From the NCBI RefSeq assembly GCF_040611135.1, contig NZ_JBEXNL010000020.1:1-64000 (forward strand): DNA of 64,000 bases, given 5' to 3'. Source of the stretch: Tsukamurella sp040611135 (GTDB lineage Bacteria; Actinomycetota; Actinomycetes; Mycobacteriales; Mycobacteriaceae). The notes beneath the pieces were generated by a model. It had not been told where the DNA came from. It saw only the letters and a list, made by a program, of their open reading frames with translations, and did not search any database. This document shows positions 51,924-61,426 of the stretch, piece by piece (the stretch's first letter is position 1; each line of letters starts with the position of its first letter). A program made the translations under genes and the position numbers.

Positions 51924-52454
51924 CTACTGGATGTTCAACCGGGCCAGCATGTCGCGCGCCTGCTCGGCGACCTGCGGATCGCACAGCACGTCGTACCGGC
52001 CGGCGACCAGTTGCATCGTCGATGAGAAGTCGCGCGTACCGCGCGAGGCCCAGTACGGCACCGCCGCACTGATCAGACCGAACACCACGCCTCCGACGAT
52101 GCCGGCGATCACGGTCGGCAGCACGTTCGCACCGCCGCCCACGAACAGCCCGACCAGCAGGCCGAGGAACAGGCCCAGCCACGCGCCCGACGCGGCGCCG
52201 GCGCTGAGCACCCGCCCCCAGGTCAAACGCCCCGTGATCCGCTCGACCTGCATGAGGTCCACGCCCACGATCGTGACGTTCTGGACCGGGAACTCCTGGT
52301 CGGAGAGGTAGTCGACCGCGCGCTGCGCCTCAGCGTAGGTGCCGAACGACCCGATCGGCCAGCCCTTCGGCGGCGTCGGCAGCCCGCGGAAGGGCTGCCC
52401 GGCGGGCCCTCCGGAGCGATTCTGCGACCCCGGGCCGGGTAACGGTTGCGACAT
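51924..52454 (-). CDS. General stress-type membrane protein (Rv1234-like)
   Basis: A 176-residue protein. After a Pro/Gly-rich head comes a YflT/general-stress-like domain (GWPIGSFGTYAEAQRAVDYLSDQEFPVQNVTIVGVDLMQVERITGRLTWGRVL), then two Gly-rich membrane helices (about 92-145, GAWLGLFLGLLVGLFVGGG and VIAGIVGGVVFGLIS) and a second short domain (GRYDVLCDPQVAEQARDMLARLN). Role unknown, linked to envelope stress in relatives. ATG at 52454 has GAGGGAGGG upstream. Divergent from the MgtE-like gene with a 51-bp gap. Confidence 0.8.
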   Translation of the reverse strand: MSQPLPGPGSQNRSGGPAGQPFRGLPTPPKGWPIGSFGTYAEAQRAVDYLSDQEFPVQNVTIVGVDLMQVERITGRLTWGRVLSAGAASGAWLGLFLGLLVGLFVGGGANVLPTVIAGIVGGVVFGLISAAVPYWASRGTRDFSSTMQLVAGRYDVLCDPQVAEQARDMLARLNIQ

Positions 52455-52505
52455 TCGACGCCCTCCCTCACATGCGATACGTAGAACGAAACTACCCTGA
52501 ACACC

Positions 52506-53792
52506 ATGTCGGCTGTCTCCAGAGTATTCGTCGCTCGACTGTCCGGCCTGCCCGTCGTGGGTCCGGACGGGGAGTCGGTCGGCCGTGTCCGCGACGCCGT
52601 GATCGGTCTGCGCGCCGATCGCAAGGCGCCACGTGTCCTCGGCCTCGCCGTCGAGCTGGCCAACCGCCGCCGCATCTTCGTTCCGATGCTGCGCGTGACC
52701 AGCGTCGAACCGGCCGCGATCACGCTCAACACCGGCTCGGTGAGCCTGCGCCGCCTGCACATCCGGCCCGGTGAGGCCCTCGCCCTCGGCCAGCTCCTGG
52801 GGACCAAGGTCCGGATCGAGGAACCCGGGGAGCCGTACGACGGTGCCGACGCCTCCGTCGTGGACGTGGGGATCGAGCAGACCCGAACCCGGGACTGGGT
52901 CGTGCACCGCCTGGCCGTCAAGATCCGCGCGACGGGGTGGAGTCGGCGCGGCGGCGTCCAGGTGGTGGACCTCCCCCACGTCTCGGGCTTCACCACCACC
53001 GCGCTCACGAGTGCCGATCACGACATCGCCGAGGCGCTGACGGTGTTCGAGGACATGCGAGCCACCGACGTGGCGCAGGCCCTGCGCGAGCTGCCCGCCC
53101 AGCGGCGGCTCGCCCTCGCGGCGGCGTTCGACGACGAGCGGCTCGCGGACGTGCTTCAGGAACTCGGCGACGACGACCAGGCCGAGGTGATCGCGCACCT
53201 GTCCAAGGCCCGCGCCGCCGACGTCCTCGAGGCCATGGACCCCGACGACGCCGCCGACCTCCTCGGCGAGCTCCCCGACAACCAGCGCGAGGAGCTGTTG
53301 GCGGTGATGGACCCCGAGGACTCGGGGACGGTCCGTCGACTGCTCACCTTCTCGCCGTACACCGCGGGCGGCATGATGACGCCCGAGCCGATCGTGGTCA
53401 CCCCGTCGACCACCGTGGCCGAGGCCCTGGCCCGGGCCCGCAACCAGGACATCACCCCCGCGCTGGCCAGCATGGTGTTCGTCGTCCGGCCCCCGACCGC
53501 GACCCCGACGGGCCGCTACCTCGGCGCGGTGCACCTGCAGCAACTCCTGCGCGAGCCGCCCGCCGACCTGGTGGGCGGCATCGTCGACACCGACCTGCCG
53601 CGGCTCGCGCCGGATGACCCGCTCGGCGCCGTGACCAGGTACTTCGCGGCGTACAACCTGGTCACCGGGCCCGTGATCGACGCGGAGAACCACCTGCTGG
53701 GCGCCGTATCCGTCGACGACGTGCTCGACCACCTGCTGCCCGACGACTGGCGCGACGAGGACGACGACAACACCGTGGAGGCCGCCCGATGA
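52506..53792 (+). CDS. Soluble MgtE_N/CBS protein with PRC-barrel (Rv1232c-like)
   Basis: A 428-residue protein with PRC-barrel-like repeats (about 7-130, FVARLSGLPVVGPDGESVGRVRDAVIGLR and a second copy), an MgtE intracellular N domain (about 175-290, repeated LRELPAQRRLALAAAFDDERLADVLQELGDDDQAEVIAHL) and a CBS pair (about 290-415). The MgtE channel helices are absent, so it is a regulatory Mg/nucleotide-sensing module rather than a transporter. ATG at 52506 lies 7 bases after TACCCT (52493-52498). It overlaps the DUF1003 gene by 4 bp. Confidence 0.85.
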   Translation: MSAVSRVFVARLSGLPVVGPDGESVGRVRDAVIGLRADRKAPRVLGLAVELANRRRIFVPMLRVTSVEPAAITLNTGSVSLRRLHIRPGEALALGQLLGTKVRIEEPGEPYDGADASVVDVGIEQTRTRDWVVHRLAVKIRATGWSRRGGVQVVDLPHVSGFTTTALTSADHDIAEALTVFEDMRATDVAQALRELPAQRRLALAAAFDDERLADVLQELGDDDQAEVIAHLSKARAADVLEAMDPDDAADLLGELPDNQREELLAVMDPEDSGTVRRLLTFSPYTAGGMMTPEPIVVTPSTTVAEALARARNQDITPALASMVFVVRPPTATPTGRYLGAVHLQQLLREPPADLVGGIVDTDLPRLAPDDPLGAVTRYFAAYNLVTGPVIDAENHLLGAVSVDDVLDHLLPDDWRDEDDDNTVEAAR

Positions 53793-54325
53793 AGGACCGC
53801 TCCCGGCTCGACACGCCGCGGCTCGGCCGCAGTTTCCACCTGAACCTGGGCGACGACATGATCGGCCAGGGCGCCGAGCGCGTCGCCCGGTTCCTGGGCA
53901 CCGGCCGCTACCTGGCGATCCAGACGGTGATCGTCGTGGTGTGGGTGATCATCAACGTCAGTTGGATCGCGCTGCGCTTCGACCCGTACCCGTTCATCCT
54001 GCTCAACCTTGCGTTCTCCACGCAGGCCGCGTACGCGGCGCCGCTCATCCTGCTCGCGCAGAACCGACAGGAGAGCCGGGACCGAGTCTCGCTCGACGAG
54101 GACCGCGCCCGCGCCGCGCAGACCAAGGCCGATACCGAGTTCCTGGCCCGTGAGCTGGCATCGGTGCGCCTGGCCGTCGGCGAGGCCGCGAGCCGCGACT
54201 ACATGCGCCGCGAGCTCGACGAGGTGCACGAGAAGCTGGACGCGCTGACCGCGCTGCTGCAGACGCTCGAACACCGCAGCCACGCGCCGGCGGTCTCGGA
54301 GGAGCGCGCCGATGCGCCCGACTGA
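53789..54325 (+). CDS. DUF1003 membrane protein (Rv1231c-like)
   Basis: A 178-residue DUF1003 protein. The motif FLGTGRYLAIQTVIVVVWVIINVSWIALRFDPYPFILLNLAFSTQAAYAAPLILLAQNRQ spans two membrane helices with the conserved D-x-Y-P-F loop, followed by a long cytoplasmic coiled coil (DRVSLDEDRARAAQTKADTEFLARELASVRLAVGEA..). Function unknown. ATG overlaps the MgtE-like stop (ATGA), so the two products probably act together, perhaps in Mg homeostasis. Confidence 0.88.
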   Translation: MKDRSRLDTPRLGRSFHLNLGDDMIGQGAERVARFLGTGRYLAIQTVIVVVWVIINVSWIALRFDPYPFILLNLAFSTQAAYAAPLILLAQNRQESRDRVSLDEDRARAAQTKADTEFLARELASVRLAVGEAASRDYMRRELDEVHEKLDALTALLQTLEHRSHAPAVSEERADAPD

Positions 54326-55049
54326 TCCCCGCGAACTCCTGCATCCCGTCCTCCCTGCGGAGACCTACCGCCGGCTCGGGATCGCGCCGCCGCGGCCGCC
54401 GCAGCAGTTCGCGCCGGGCGGGCCCGTCTCATCGGCGGGCACGCCCTTCGTGACGGGGCGGGCGGTCACCGGGGTGGTCCCCGATCCCCGACCGCGCGCG
54501 CCCCTGCCGGCCCCGTCGGCCCCCCAGCCGTCCGCGCCCCGGGCGCACCAGCCGTCCGCCCAGGCCTGGCAGACCGCACCGTCGGGGCCGCCGCGGCGCG
54601 ACCGGTCCGTGGCGATCGTGGTCGGCGCGACGGCGCTGATCATCGCCATCATCATCGGCGCCACGTGGTACATCCTCGCGAACCGCGGCAGCGACGACGA
54701 GCAGCAGATCCGCGATGTCGTCACCGCCGAGACGACGGCCCTCAACAACCGGGACCTGGCCGGGCTCATCGGAACCCGCTGTTCCGCCGACGCCATGTTG
54801 CTGCAGCAGCAGTTCACCGCGCAGACCTTCGCCGCCGAGGTCGACTCCACGCTCGGGCCGAGCGGGCGCTGGAAGGTGACCGTCGGGGCCGTGCGCATCG
54901 ACGCCGACGCCGGAACCGCGACCGCCGAGCAGACGACGGTGCCGGTCGGCTCGGGATCGATCGTCGCGCAGACCGTCACAGACACCACCACCCTCCGGAA
55001 GGAGTCCGGAGGGTGGAAGGTGTGCGTCAGTTCGTCGCGCGTCCGTTAG
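54312..55049 (+). CDS. Single-pass membrane protein with NTF2-like outer domain
   Basis: A 245-residue protein: a Pro/Ala-rich cytoplasmic head (about 1-95), one membrane helix (about 98-118, VAIVVGATALIIAIIIGATWYIL) and an outer domain (DEQQIRDVVTAETTALNNRDLAGLIGTRCSADAMLLQQQ.. GGWKVCVSSS) of the DUF4878/NTF2-like kind common in mycobacterial membrane proteins. Two Cys could form a disulfide. It overlaps the DUF1003 gene by 14 bp, the third member of this operon. The 43-bp gap to ahcY contains one decamer and a partial direct repeat. Confidence 0.75.
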   Translation: MRPTDPRELLHPVLPAETYRRLGIAPPRPPQQFAPGGPVSSAGTPFVTGRAVTGVVPDPRPRAPLPAPSAPQPSAPRAHQPSAQAWQTAPSGPPRRDRSVAIVVGATALIIAIIIGATWYILANRGSDDEQQIRDVVTAETTALNNRDLAGLIGTRCSADAMLLQQQFTAQTFAAEVDSTLGPSGRWKVTVGAVRIDADAGTATAEQTTVPVGSGSIVAQTVTDTTTLRKESGGWKVCVSSSRVR

Positions 55050-55092
55050 CGAGCCCGACGGTGCCGATCAGTCACTGTCGCAACGGTGCCGC

Positions 55093-56559
<1,467 letters not shown>

Positions 56560-56588
56560 GCGCTCCAGGCTATCGCGGCCTGCACCGA

Positions 56589-57686
56589 TCAGCCCGCCCG
56601 CCTCGGCTGCGATCGTGAAACCGGGGGTTTCATGAGCCAGGAAGCCACATCTGGCCCATACTTGGCATCGTCGATCGCATCGCGGACGAAGCCATCCTCG
56701 ATGTCGACTCCGTACGCTGCGATCACCTGCGTCGCGAAGGGGACTACCGACGCACGCGCGGCGGCTTCCGCGGACGGCGGCGGCTTCCGCCACGTGGTGC
56801 TGCCGACCCTCGCGAATTCGGCGGCCTGCCAGTCGTTGTGGCGGTCCCGCGCCTCGAACGCCTCGGCCCATCGCTCTCCCGATCGGATCTCCGCAACGCT
56901 GAGGATGCGCGGGTTGCCCGGCCATCCGTCGGCGACCTCCAGAAGCTCGCGATGCTCGGGGTGCAACGCCCGACCGAGCTCGCGCTCAAGCACCTCGATG
57001 TCCGACGGTGCTGCCGGCGGGTTCGGTGATTCTGGAACAGACACGGCCCGTAGCTGCGCGAACTCGGCGCGCAGCGCAGCGAGTCGCTCGACGATCTCCC
57101 TCGTCGTCGGCGGGTCCAGCCGGAGATCCCTGCCCCAGTACCTCCCGCGCGGTCCGAGCTCCTCGCCGTCGAGCCACTCGGTCAGCGCCGCCAATTGATC
57201 GACGAGGTAGTCGTCGAAGGAGTCGTGGAAGCGGTGACCGTGCGGTGTCATCATCAGCTGCCCCGCCCGGTACCCCTGGGAATCGCGGTGCAGTACGAAG
57301 GTCTCCGAGGAGGTTCCGTCACTGTCGGCGATCCGGACCCAGTCGTCGTCGGTCCTCCAGTCGACCAGAACGTCCCCGTCGGCGAGCCTGATCCCGAGCC
57401 CTTCCGATTCGCTGATCGTGCCGTGCCCGATCTGATCGCACGAGAGCAGGGCGGTGTCCTGATTCCATTCACTCCAGCCGTTGGCCACGGTGAGGAACTC
57501 GCGGTACTGCGAAGGTATGCGGAACCCCAGCCGTTCCTCCGCGGCGAGCAACTGTTCCTCCGTCGCACCGGGATTCGGCAGCGTCATCTCGTACAGGTCC
57601 GGATGGATCCGGACCAGCCGTTCCCGTTGTACCAGGAACGCGTCGATCAGCCGCCGCCAGCGCGCTACCCCCACGTCGGTGTTCAC
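56589..57686 (-). CDS. Tandem SMI1/KNR4-domain protein
   Basis: A 365-residue soluble protein with two SMI1/KNR4 domains. The first is about residues 30-170 (NPGATEEQLLAAEERLGFRIPSQYREFLTVANGWSEWNQD); the second is about 235-345 (APSDIEVLERELGRALHPEHRELLEVADGWPGNP). Many SMI1/KNR4 proteins are immunity proteins against contact-dependent toxins; others scaffold cell-wall signalling. No toxin gene adjoins it, so it may be an orphan immunity gene. G+C and codon bias are lower than in ahcY, suggesting acquisition. GTG at 57686 is inside a palindrome; GTG 57674 is an alternative start. Confidence 0.82.
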   Translation of the reverse strand: MNTDVGVARWRRLIDAFLVQRERLVRIHPDLYEMTLPNPGATEEQLLAAEERLGFRIPSQYREFLTVANGWSEWNQDTALLSCDQIGHGTISESEGLGIRLADGDVLVDWRTDDDWVRIADSDGTSSETFVLHRDSQGYRAGQLMMTPHGHRFHDSFDDYLVDQLAALTEWLDGEELGPRGRYWGRDLRLDPPTTREIVERLAALRAEFAQLRAVSVPESPNPPAAPSDIEVLERELGRALHPEHRELLEVADGWPGNPRILSVAEIRSGERWAEAFEARDRHNDWQAAEFARVGSTTWRKPPPSAEAAARASVVPFATQVIAAYGVDIEDGFVRDAIDDAKYGPDVASWLMKPPVSRSQPRRAG

Positions 57687-57699
57687 GATTCTAAATCGT
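57685..57699 (-). promoter_or_regulatory. Palindrome over the SMI1 gene start
   Basis: ACGATT-CTA-AATCGT is a perfect inverted repeat that contains TAGAAT (57688-57693, minus strand), a near-consensus -10 box, and overlaps the GTG start. If TAGAAT is used, RNA would begin near 57681 and translation would have to start at GTG 57674. Confidence 0.45.
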
Positions 57700-57778
57700 A
57701 CGTCGCGCCTGTCCGATCCGGACGGAATCGGAGAGAGGGTCCGCCACGACACCTGACACTTGCGCCAGCGCGCACAGA

Positions 57779-57811
57779 ACCGGGGCCGACACGCGATGTG
57801 TCGACCCCGGT
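57779..57811 (-). terminator. Terminator of the amino acid permease gene
   Basis: Arms 57779-57792 and 57798-57811 pair with one mismatch (14 positions) around loop GCGAT. It lies 13 bp past the permease stop. Confidence 0.75.
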
Positions 57812-57823
57812 CCGGGAAAAGAA

Positions 57824-59332
57824 TCAGTCGGCCAGCGACTCGATGACCTCGCCGCGCTCGCGGCGGCCGAGCACCGAGTGGTTCTTCGAGTACAGGAAGT
57901 AGACGACGACGCCTGCCACCATCCAGATGAGGAACCGGACCCACGTCTCCAGGGGGAGATTGAACATCAGCCACGCGCAGGCGATGACCGACAAGATCGG
58001 CACTAGCGGCACGAGCGGGGTGCGGAAGCCGCGCGGGAGATCGGGGCGCCGCTTGCGCAGCACGACCACGCCCACCGACACCATGACGAAAGCGAACAGC
58101 GTGCCGATGTTGATCAGCTCGGCGAGCTCGTCCAGCGGGACGAGGCCGGCGAAGACGGCCACTACGACACCGACGCCGACCGCGATCCGGACCGGCACAC
58201 CGCGGTCCGAGGTCTTCGCGAGCTTGCGCGGCAGCAGGCCGTCGCGCGCCATGGCGAAGAGCACGCGGTTCTGACCCATGAGCAGCACCATGACCACGGT
58301 GGTGAGGCCGGCCAGGGCGCCGATCGAGATGATCGTGGCAGCCCAGTCGACGCCGTTGAGCGAGAACGCATAGGCGAGGTTCTTCGCCGCACCCTTGTCC
58401 TTGCCGGTGCCGGCAGCGGTTGCGAGTTCCTTGTAGCTCGTCATTCCCGTCACCACGATGGTGACCGCGATGTAGAGCACCGTGACGATCGCGAGTGAGC
58501 CCATGATGCCGCGGGGCACATCGCGCTGCGGGTTCTTGGTCTCCTCGGCGGACGTCGCCACGATGTCGAAGCCGATGAACGAGAAGAACACCAGGGACGC
58601 GCCCGCGAGGACGCCGTACCAGCCGTACGACAGTCCGCCACCGTCGGTCACGAACTGGAACAGGCTCTGCTTGAGCCCCGATTTGCCCTCACCCTGCACC
58701 GACTCCGGAACGAACGGGCTGTAGTTGGAACCCTTGATGTAGAAAGCTCCGACCACGATCACCAGCAACACCACGGCGACCTTGATCGCCGTGATCACCG
58801 CGGACACCCGGGAACTCACCTTCGCTCCGAAGGTCAGCAGCACGGTCAAGACCGCGACGATCAACATCGCGCCCCAGTCGACGCGGACGCCACCGATCTC
58901 GACCACCGGTGCTCCGGTGTGGAAGACGGTGCCCACATAGCTGGACCACCCACTGGCGACCGCCGCAGCAGCGATGGAGAACTCGAGAACCAGGTCCCAG
59001 CCGATGATCCACGCCGCGAACTCGCCGAAGGTTGCGTAGGAGAAGGTGTAGGCGGACCCGGCGACCGGTACCGTCGACGCGAACTCCGCATAGCAGAGCG
59101 CGGCGAGCCCACAGGCGATAGCCGCGATCACGAACGACACGGAGACGGCCGGCCCGGCCAGGTCACCGGCGGTCTTGGCACCGATCGTGAAGATGCCCGC
59201 GCCGACCACGACGGCGACGCCGAAGATCGTGAGATCCCATGCGGTCAGCTGCTTCTTCAGCCGGGTGCCGACCACCTCGGTGTCGGCGATGGACTGCTCC
59301 ACCGATTTCGTACGCAACAGTGGGTTTGCCAT
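57824..59332 (-). CDS. APC-family (cationic) amino acid permease
   Basis: A 502-residue transporter with about 12-14 membrane helices. LTAWDLTIFGVAVVVGAGIFTIGAKTAGDLAGPAVSVSF holds the GxGIF substrate-binding motif of the APC superfamily, and SFIGFDIVATSAEETKNPQRDVPRGI the conserved loop of the CAT (cationic amino acid) group. The exact substrate is uncertain. ATG at 59332 follows AGGAG. It lies 69 bp after the ABC exporter and ends in a strong terminator. It matches Rv3253c between ahcY and manA in M. tuberculosis, as I recall. Confidence 0.9.
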   Translation of the reverse strand: MANPLLRTKSVEQSIADTEVVGTRLKKQLTAWDLTIFGVAVVVGAGIFTIGAKTAGDLAGPAVSVSFVIAAIACGLAALCYAEFASTVPVAGSAYTFSYATFGEFAAWIIGWDLVLEFSIAAAAVASGWSSYVGTVFHTGAPVVEIGGVRVDWGAMLIVAVLTVLLTFGAKVSSRVSAVITAIKVAVVLLVIVVGAFYIKGSNYSPFVPESVQGEGKSGLKQSLFQFVTDGGGLSYGWYGVLAGASLVFFSFIGFDIVATSAEETKNPQRDVPRGIMGSLAIVTVLYIAVTIVVTGMTSYKELATAAGTGKDKGAAKNLAYAFSLNGVDWAATIISIGALAGLTTVVMVLLMGQNRVLFAMARDGLLPRKLAKTSDRGVPVRIAVGVGVVVAVFAGLVPLDELAELINIGTLFAFVMVSVGVVVLRKRRPDLPRGFRTPLVPLVPILSVIACAWLMFNLPLETWVRFLIWMVAGVVVYFLYSKNHSVLGRRERGEVIESLAD

Positions 59333-59401
59333 CCGATGCTCCTGTGTTCGTCTGGGTGTGACGATTCATCAAACACCACAGGGCCACCACCGCGGGGCAT
59401 T

Positions 59402-61081
59402 TCAGGCGTCTGCACCCACCGCCGGCGACACCTTCCCGTCGACCACCCGGTAGCACCGGTCGGCGGCGTCACCGAGCACCGGATCGTGGGTGATCACGAT
59501 GACGGTGCGACGCACGGCGATCGACCGCAGGACCCGCGCCAGCCGCTCGGTGTTCGCCCGGTCCAGGCCGGTGCTCGGCTCGTCGAGGATCAGCACCGGG
59601 GTCTGCCGCGCGAACCCCCGCGCCAGCGCGATCCGCCGGCGCTGCCCGCCCGAGAGTTCCTGCCCGCCCGCGCTGGTCGGCGTCGCGTACCCGTCGGACA
59701 GCCGGCGCACGAACTCGTCGGCGCCCGCGAGGTCTCCCGCGACGCACGGATCCGCGCCGCTGCCGTAGACGATGTTCGATGCGAGGGTCCCAGTCCGGAT
59801 CACCGCGTGCTGCGGCACCAGTGTCACGAGCTCGCGCAGCGCCGCGCCGCGCCGGCCCGCCCGATCCCCGAGCTCGACGGTGCCCTCGACGTCCACCATC
59901 CCCGCGAGCGCGGCCGCGATCGTCGACTTCCCCGCCCCCGACGGGCCGACGAGGGCGGTGACGGTCCCGGGTTCGGCGGTGAACTGGGGGCAGTCGAGGA
60001 CGAAGTCGCCGCGCCGCACCCGGACATCGGTCATGCGCACCGGTACCGCCGGACGGACGAGCCGGGTACCGGCATCGTCGAACGCGCCGTCCCGGACCGG
60101 CGCACCGTCGGCTCCGGATCCGGTGAGCGGCCCCGCGAGCTCGGCCAGGCGATCGGCGCTGATCCGGGCCCCCACGAGCGCGAGCCGGCTCTCGGCGATG
60201 TCCTGCACCCGGGGATAGAGGTAGCCGAGGTAACCGGTGAGCGCGATCAGCGCGCCGTACGTGAGGTCGCCCGTGCGGACCAGGACCACCCCGGCCACCG
60301 AGACGGCGATCAACGTGAGCGCCTGCGCCGAGCCGAGCACCCCGCCGAACGCGGCGTGCACGCGGGCCTCGCGCATGCGGGCGGCGAACAGTGCGGCGCC
60401 GCGGCGGTGGACCTCGGCGCGCTCGGCGCGCTCCATCGTGTGCAGGCGCACGTGCTCGACGGTGCCCGCGATCTCGCCGATCGCGGTCCCGAGACCCGAA
60501 TGCGCTGCGCGCTCGCGCTCGGTGGCCCGCTCCTGCGCGCCACGGAAGGCGCGGGACAGACCCATGAGCACCGGCACCGCGACCAGCGCGACCAGCGTCA
60601 ACTGCCAGCTCAGCCAGCACGCCACGGCGACCAGGCCACCCGTCGTCAGGAGCGCGACCACCGCCTGGACCACGGACACCGACAGCGCGGTCTCGAGCAC
60701 CACCACGTCCTCGGTGAGCCGGACCACGACGTCTCCCGTGGAGAGCCGGTGCACGTCGTCGAGCGGCAGGTCCAACAGCCGCCCGAACACCTCGTCGCGC
60801 AGGGCGAGGACGGTGCCCTCGGCGGCGCGACAGGTCGCGAGCGTTCCGGCGTACGTGAGGAGCGCGCCGAGCAGCGTGACCGCCACCCAGGCGGCGACGC
60901 CACGGGCCGCGGACGCGAGCGAGTCCGATTCGAGGACCGCGGTGAGGACGTCGGCCATGACCAGCACCGCCGCGACTTCGACGAGTGCCGCTGCGACCAA
61001 CGCGGCCAGGCCACCGACGAGGGATCGTCGGTGGCCCGGCGTGAAGGTCCACAGCAGCCGAAGGAGGCTCGTGGACGTCAT
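59402..61081 (-). CDS. ABC exporter (fused membrane and ATPase domains)
   Basis: A 559-residue half-transporter. The membrane domain (about 15-305, six helices, DDVHRLSTGDVVVRLTEDVVVLETAL in an intracellular loop) is fused to an ATPase with VGPSGAGKSTIAAAL (Lys385), Q-loop VTLVPQHAVI, signature LSGGQRRRIALARG and Walker B VLILDEPSTGLD, plus switch His in ITHDPVLG. There is no C39 peptidase domain. Homologues include peptide/lipid exporters and CydCD-like proteins. ATG at 61081 with GAGGAA upstream starts 13 bp after the stop of a 42-codon Arg/Trp-rich peptide gene, so the peptide is a candidate substrate. Confidence 0.9.
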   Translation of the reverse strand: MTSTSLLRLLWTFTPGHRRSLVGGLAALVAAALVEVAAVLVMADVLTAVLESDSLASAARGVAAWVAVTLLGALLTYAGTLATCRAAEGTVLALRDEVFGRLLDLPLDDVHRLSTGDVVVRLTEDVVVLETALSVSVVQAVVALLTTGGLVAVACWLSWQLTLVALVAVPVLMGLSRAFRGAQERATERERAAHSGLGTAIGEIAGTVEHVRLHTMERAERAEVHRRGAALFAARMREARVHAAFGGVLGSAQALTLIAVSVAGVVLVRTGDLTYGALIALTGYLGYLYPRVQDIAESRLALVGARISADRLAELAGPLTGSGADGAPVRDGAFDDAGTRLVRPAVPVRMTDVRVRRGDFVLDCPQFTAEPGTVTALVGPSGAGKSTIAAALAGMVDVEGTVELGDRAGRRGAALRELVTLVPQHAVIRTGTLASNIVYGSGADPCVAGDLAGADEFVRRLSDGYATPTSAGGQELSGGQRRRIALARGFARQTPVLILDEPSTGLDRANTERLARVLRSIAVRRTVIVITHDPVLGDAADRCYRVVDGKVSPAVGADA

Positions 61082-61094
61082 CGGGTTCCTCGGC

Positions 61095-61223
61095 TCACTG
61101 CCAGACCCAGTCCCAGCGGCGCGCCTGCGGGTTCCAGCGGCGCACCCGGCGACGCTGCGGCTGCTGCGGCTTCGGCGCCCCCGGTCGCTGCCGGAGACCG
61201 TTGCCCTGTCCCGGTGCTGCCAT
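61095..61223 (-). CDS. Arg/Trp-rich 42-residue peptide, candidate secreted peptide or toxin
   Basis: An unannotated short gene directly upstream of the ABC exporter. ATG at 61223 is preceded at 8 bases by AAGGAGAT, an excellent ribosome binding site, and TGA at 61095 lies 13 bp before the exporter's ATG. The peptide begins MAAPGQGNGLRQRPGAPKP and ends RRWNPQARRWDWVWQ. It has ten Arg/Lys against one Asp, no Cys, and four Trp in its last 13 residues (30, 37, 39, 41). The Gly/Pro/Gln-rich head and Trp-rich tail look like the leader and core of a ribosomal peptide or like an Arg/Trp antimicrobial peptide. No modifying enzyme is nearby. I know no described family that it matches. Confidence 0.7.
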   Translation of the reverse strand: MAAPGQGNGLRQRPGAPKPQQPQRRRVRRWNPQARRWDWVWQ

Positions 61224-61354
61224 GTGTTCATCTCCTTGCGTCGCGGCCTCGCGGCCTGTTTCCGTTGTGCAAGGACCACTCTGGCGTTCCAGTCTGGACG
61301 CGCTCTGCCGTGAACCTGGTAATCGCGTGGCAATCGAACGTCACCGGCGAAGGT

Positions 61355-61419
61355 TACCGACGAGTGTTACTCGTTGGTAGTCGAAAATTGTTGGCGTACC
61401 GGCGAGTAACGCTTACCGT
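61355..61419 (+). promoter_or_regulatory. Promoter and operator array of the orphan antitoxin
   Basis: TACCGACGAGT (61355-61365) and, 3 bases on, ACTCGTTGGTA (61369-61379) form a palindrome with one mismatch; a third half-site TACCGGCGAGT lies at 61397-61407. TTGGCG (61391-61396), 17 bp and TACCGT (61414-61419) put the RNA start at the ATG 61427, so the message is leaderless and the third half-site fills the spacer. The rest of 61224-61354 shows no clear promoter for the peptide gene. Confidence 0.65.
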
Positions 61420-61426
61420 CGGCCCT

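Noticed and set aside
51496..52182. Minus-strand open frame of 228 codons crossing the gap upstream of the HTH operon
   Set aside because: It is antisense-frame to two real genes, lacks codon bias and has no recognisable sequence.
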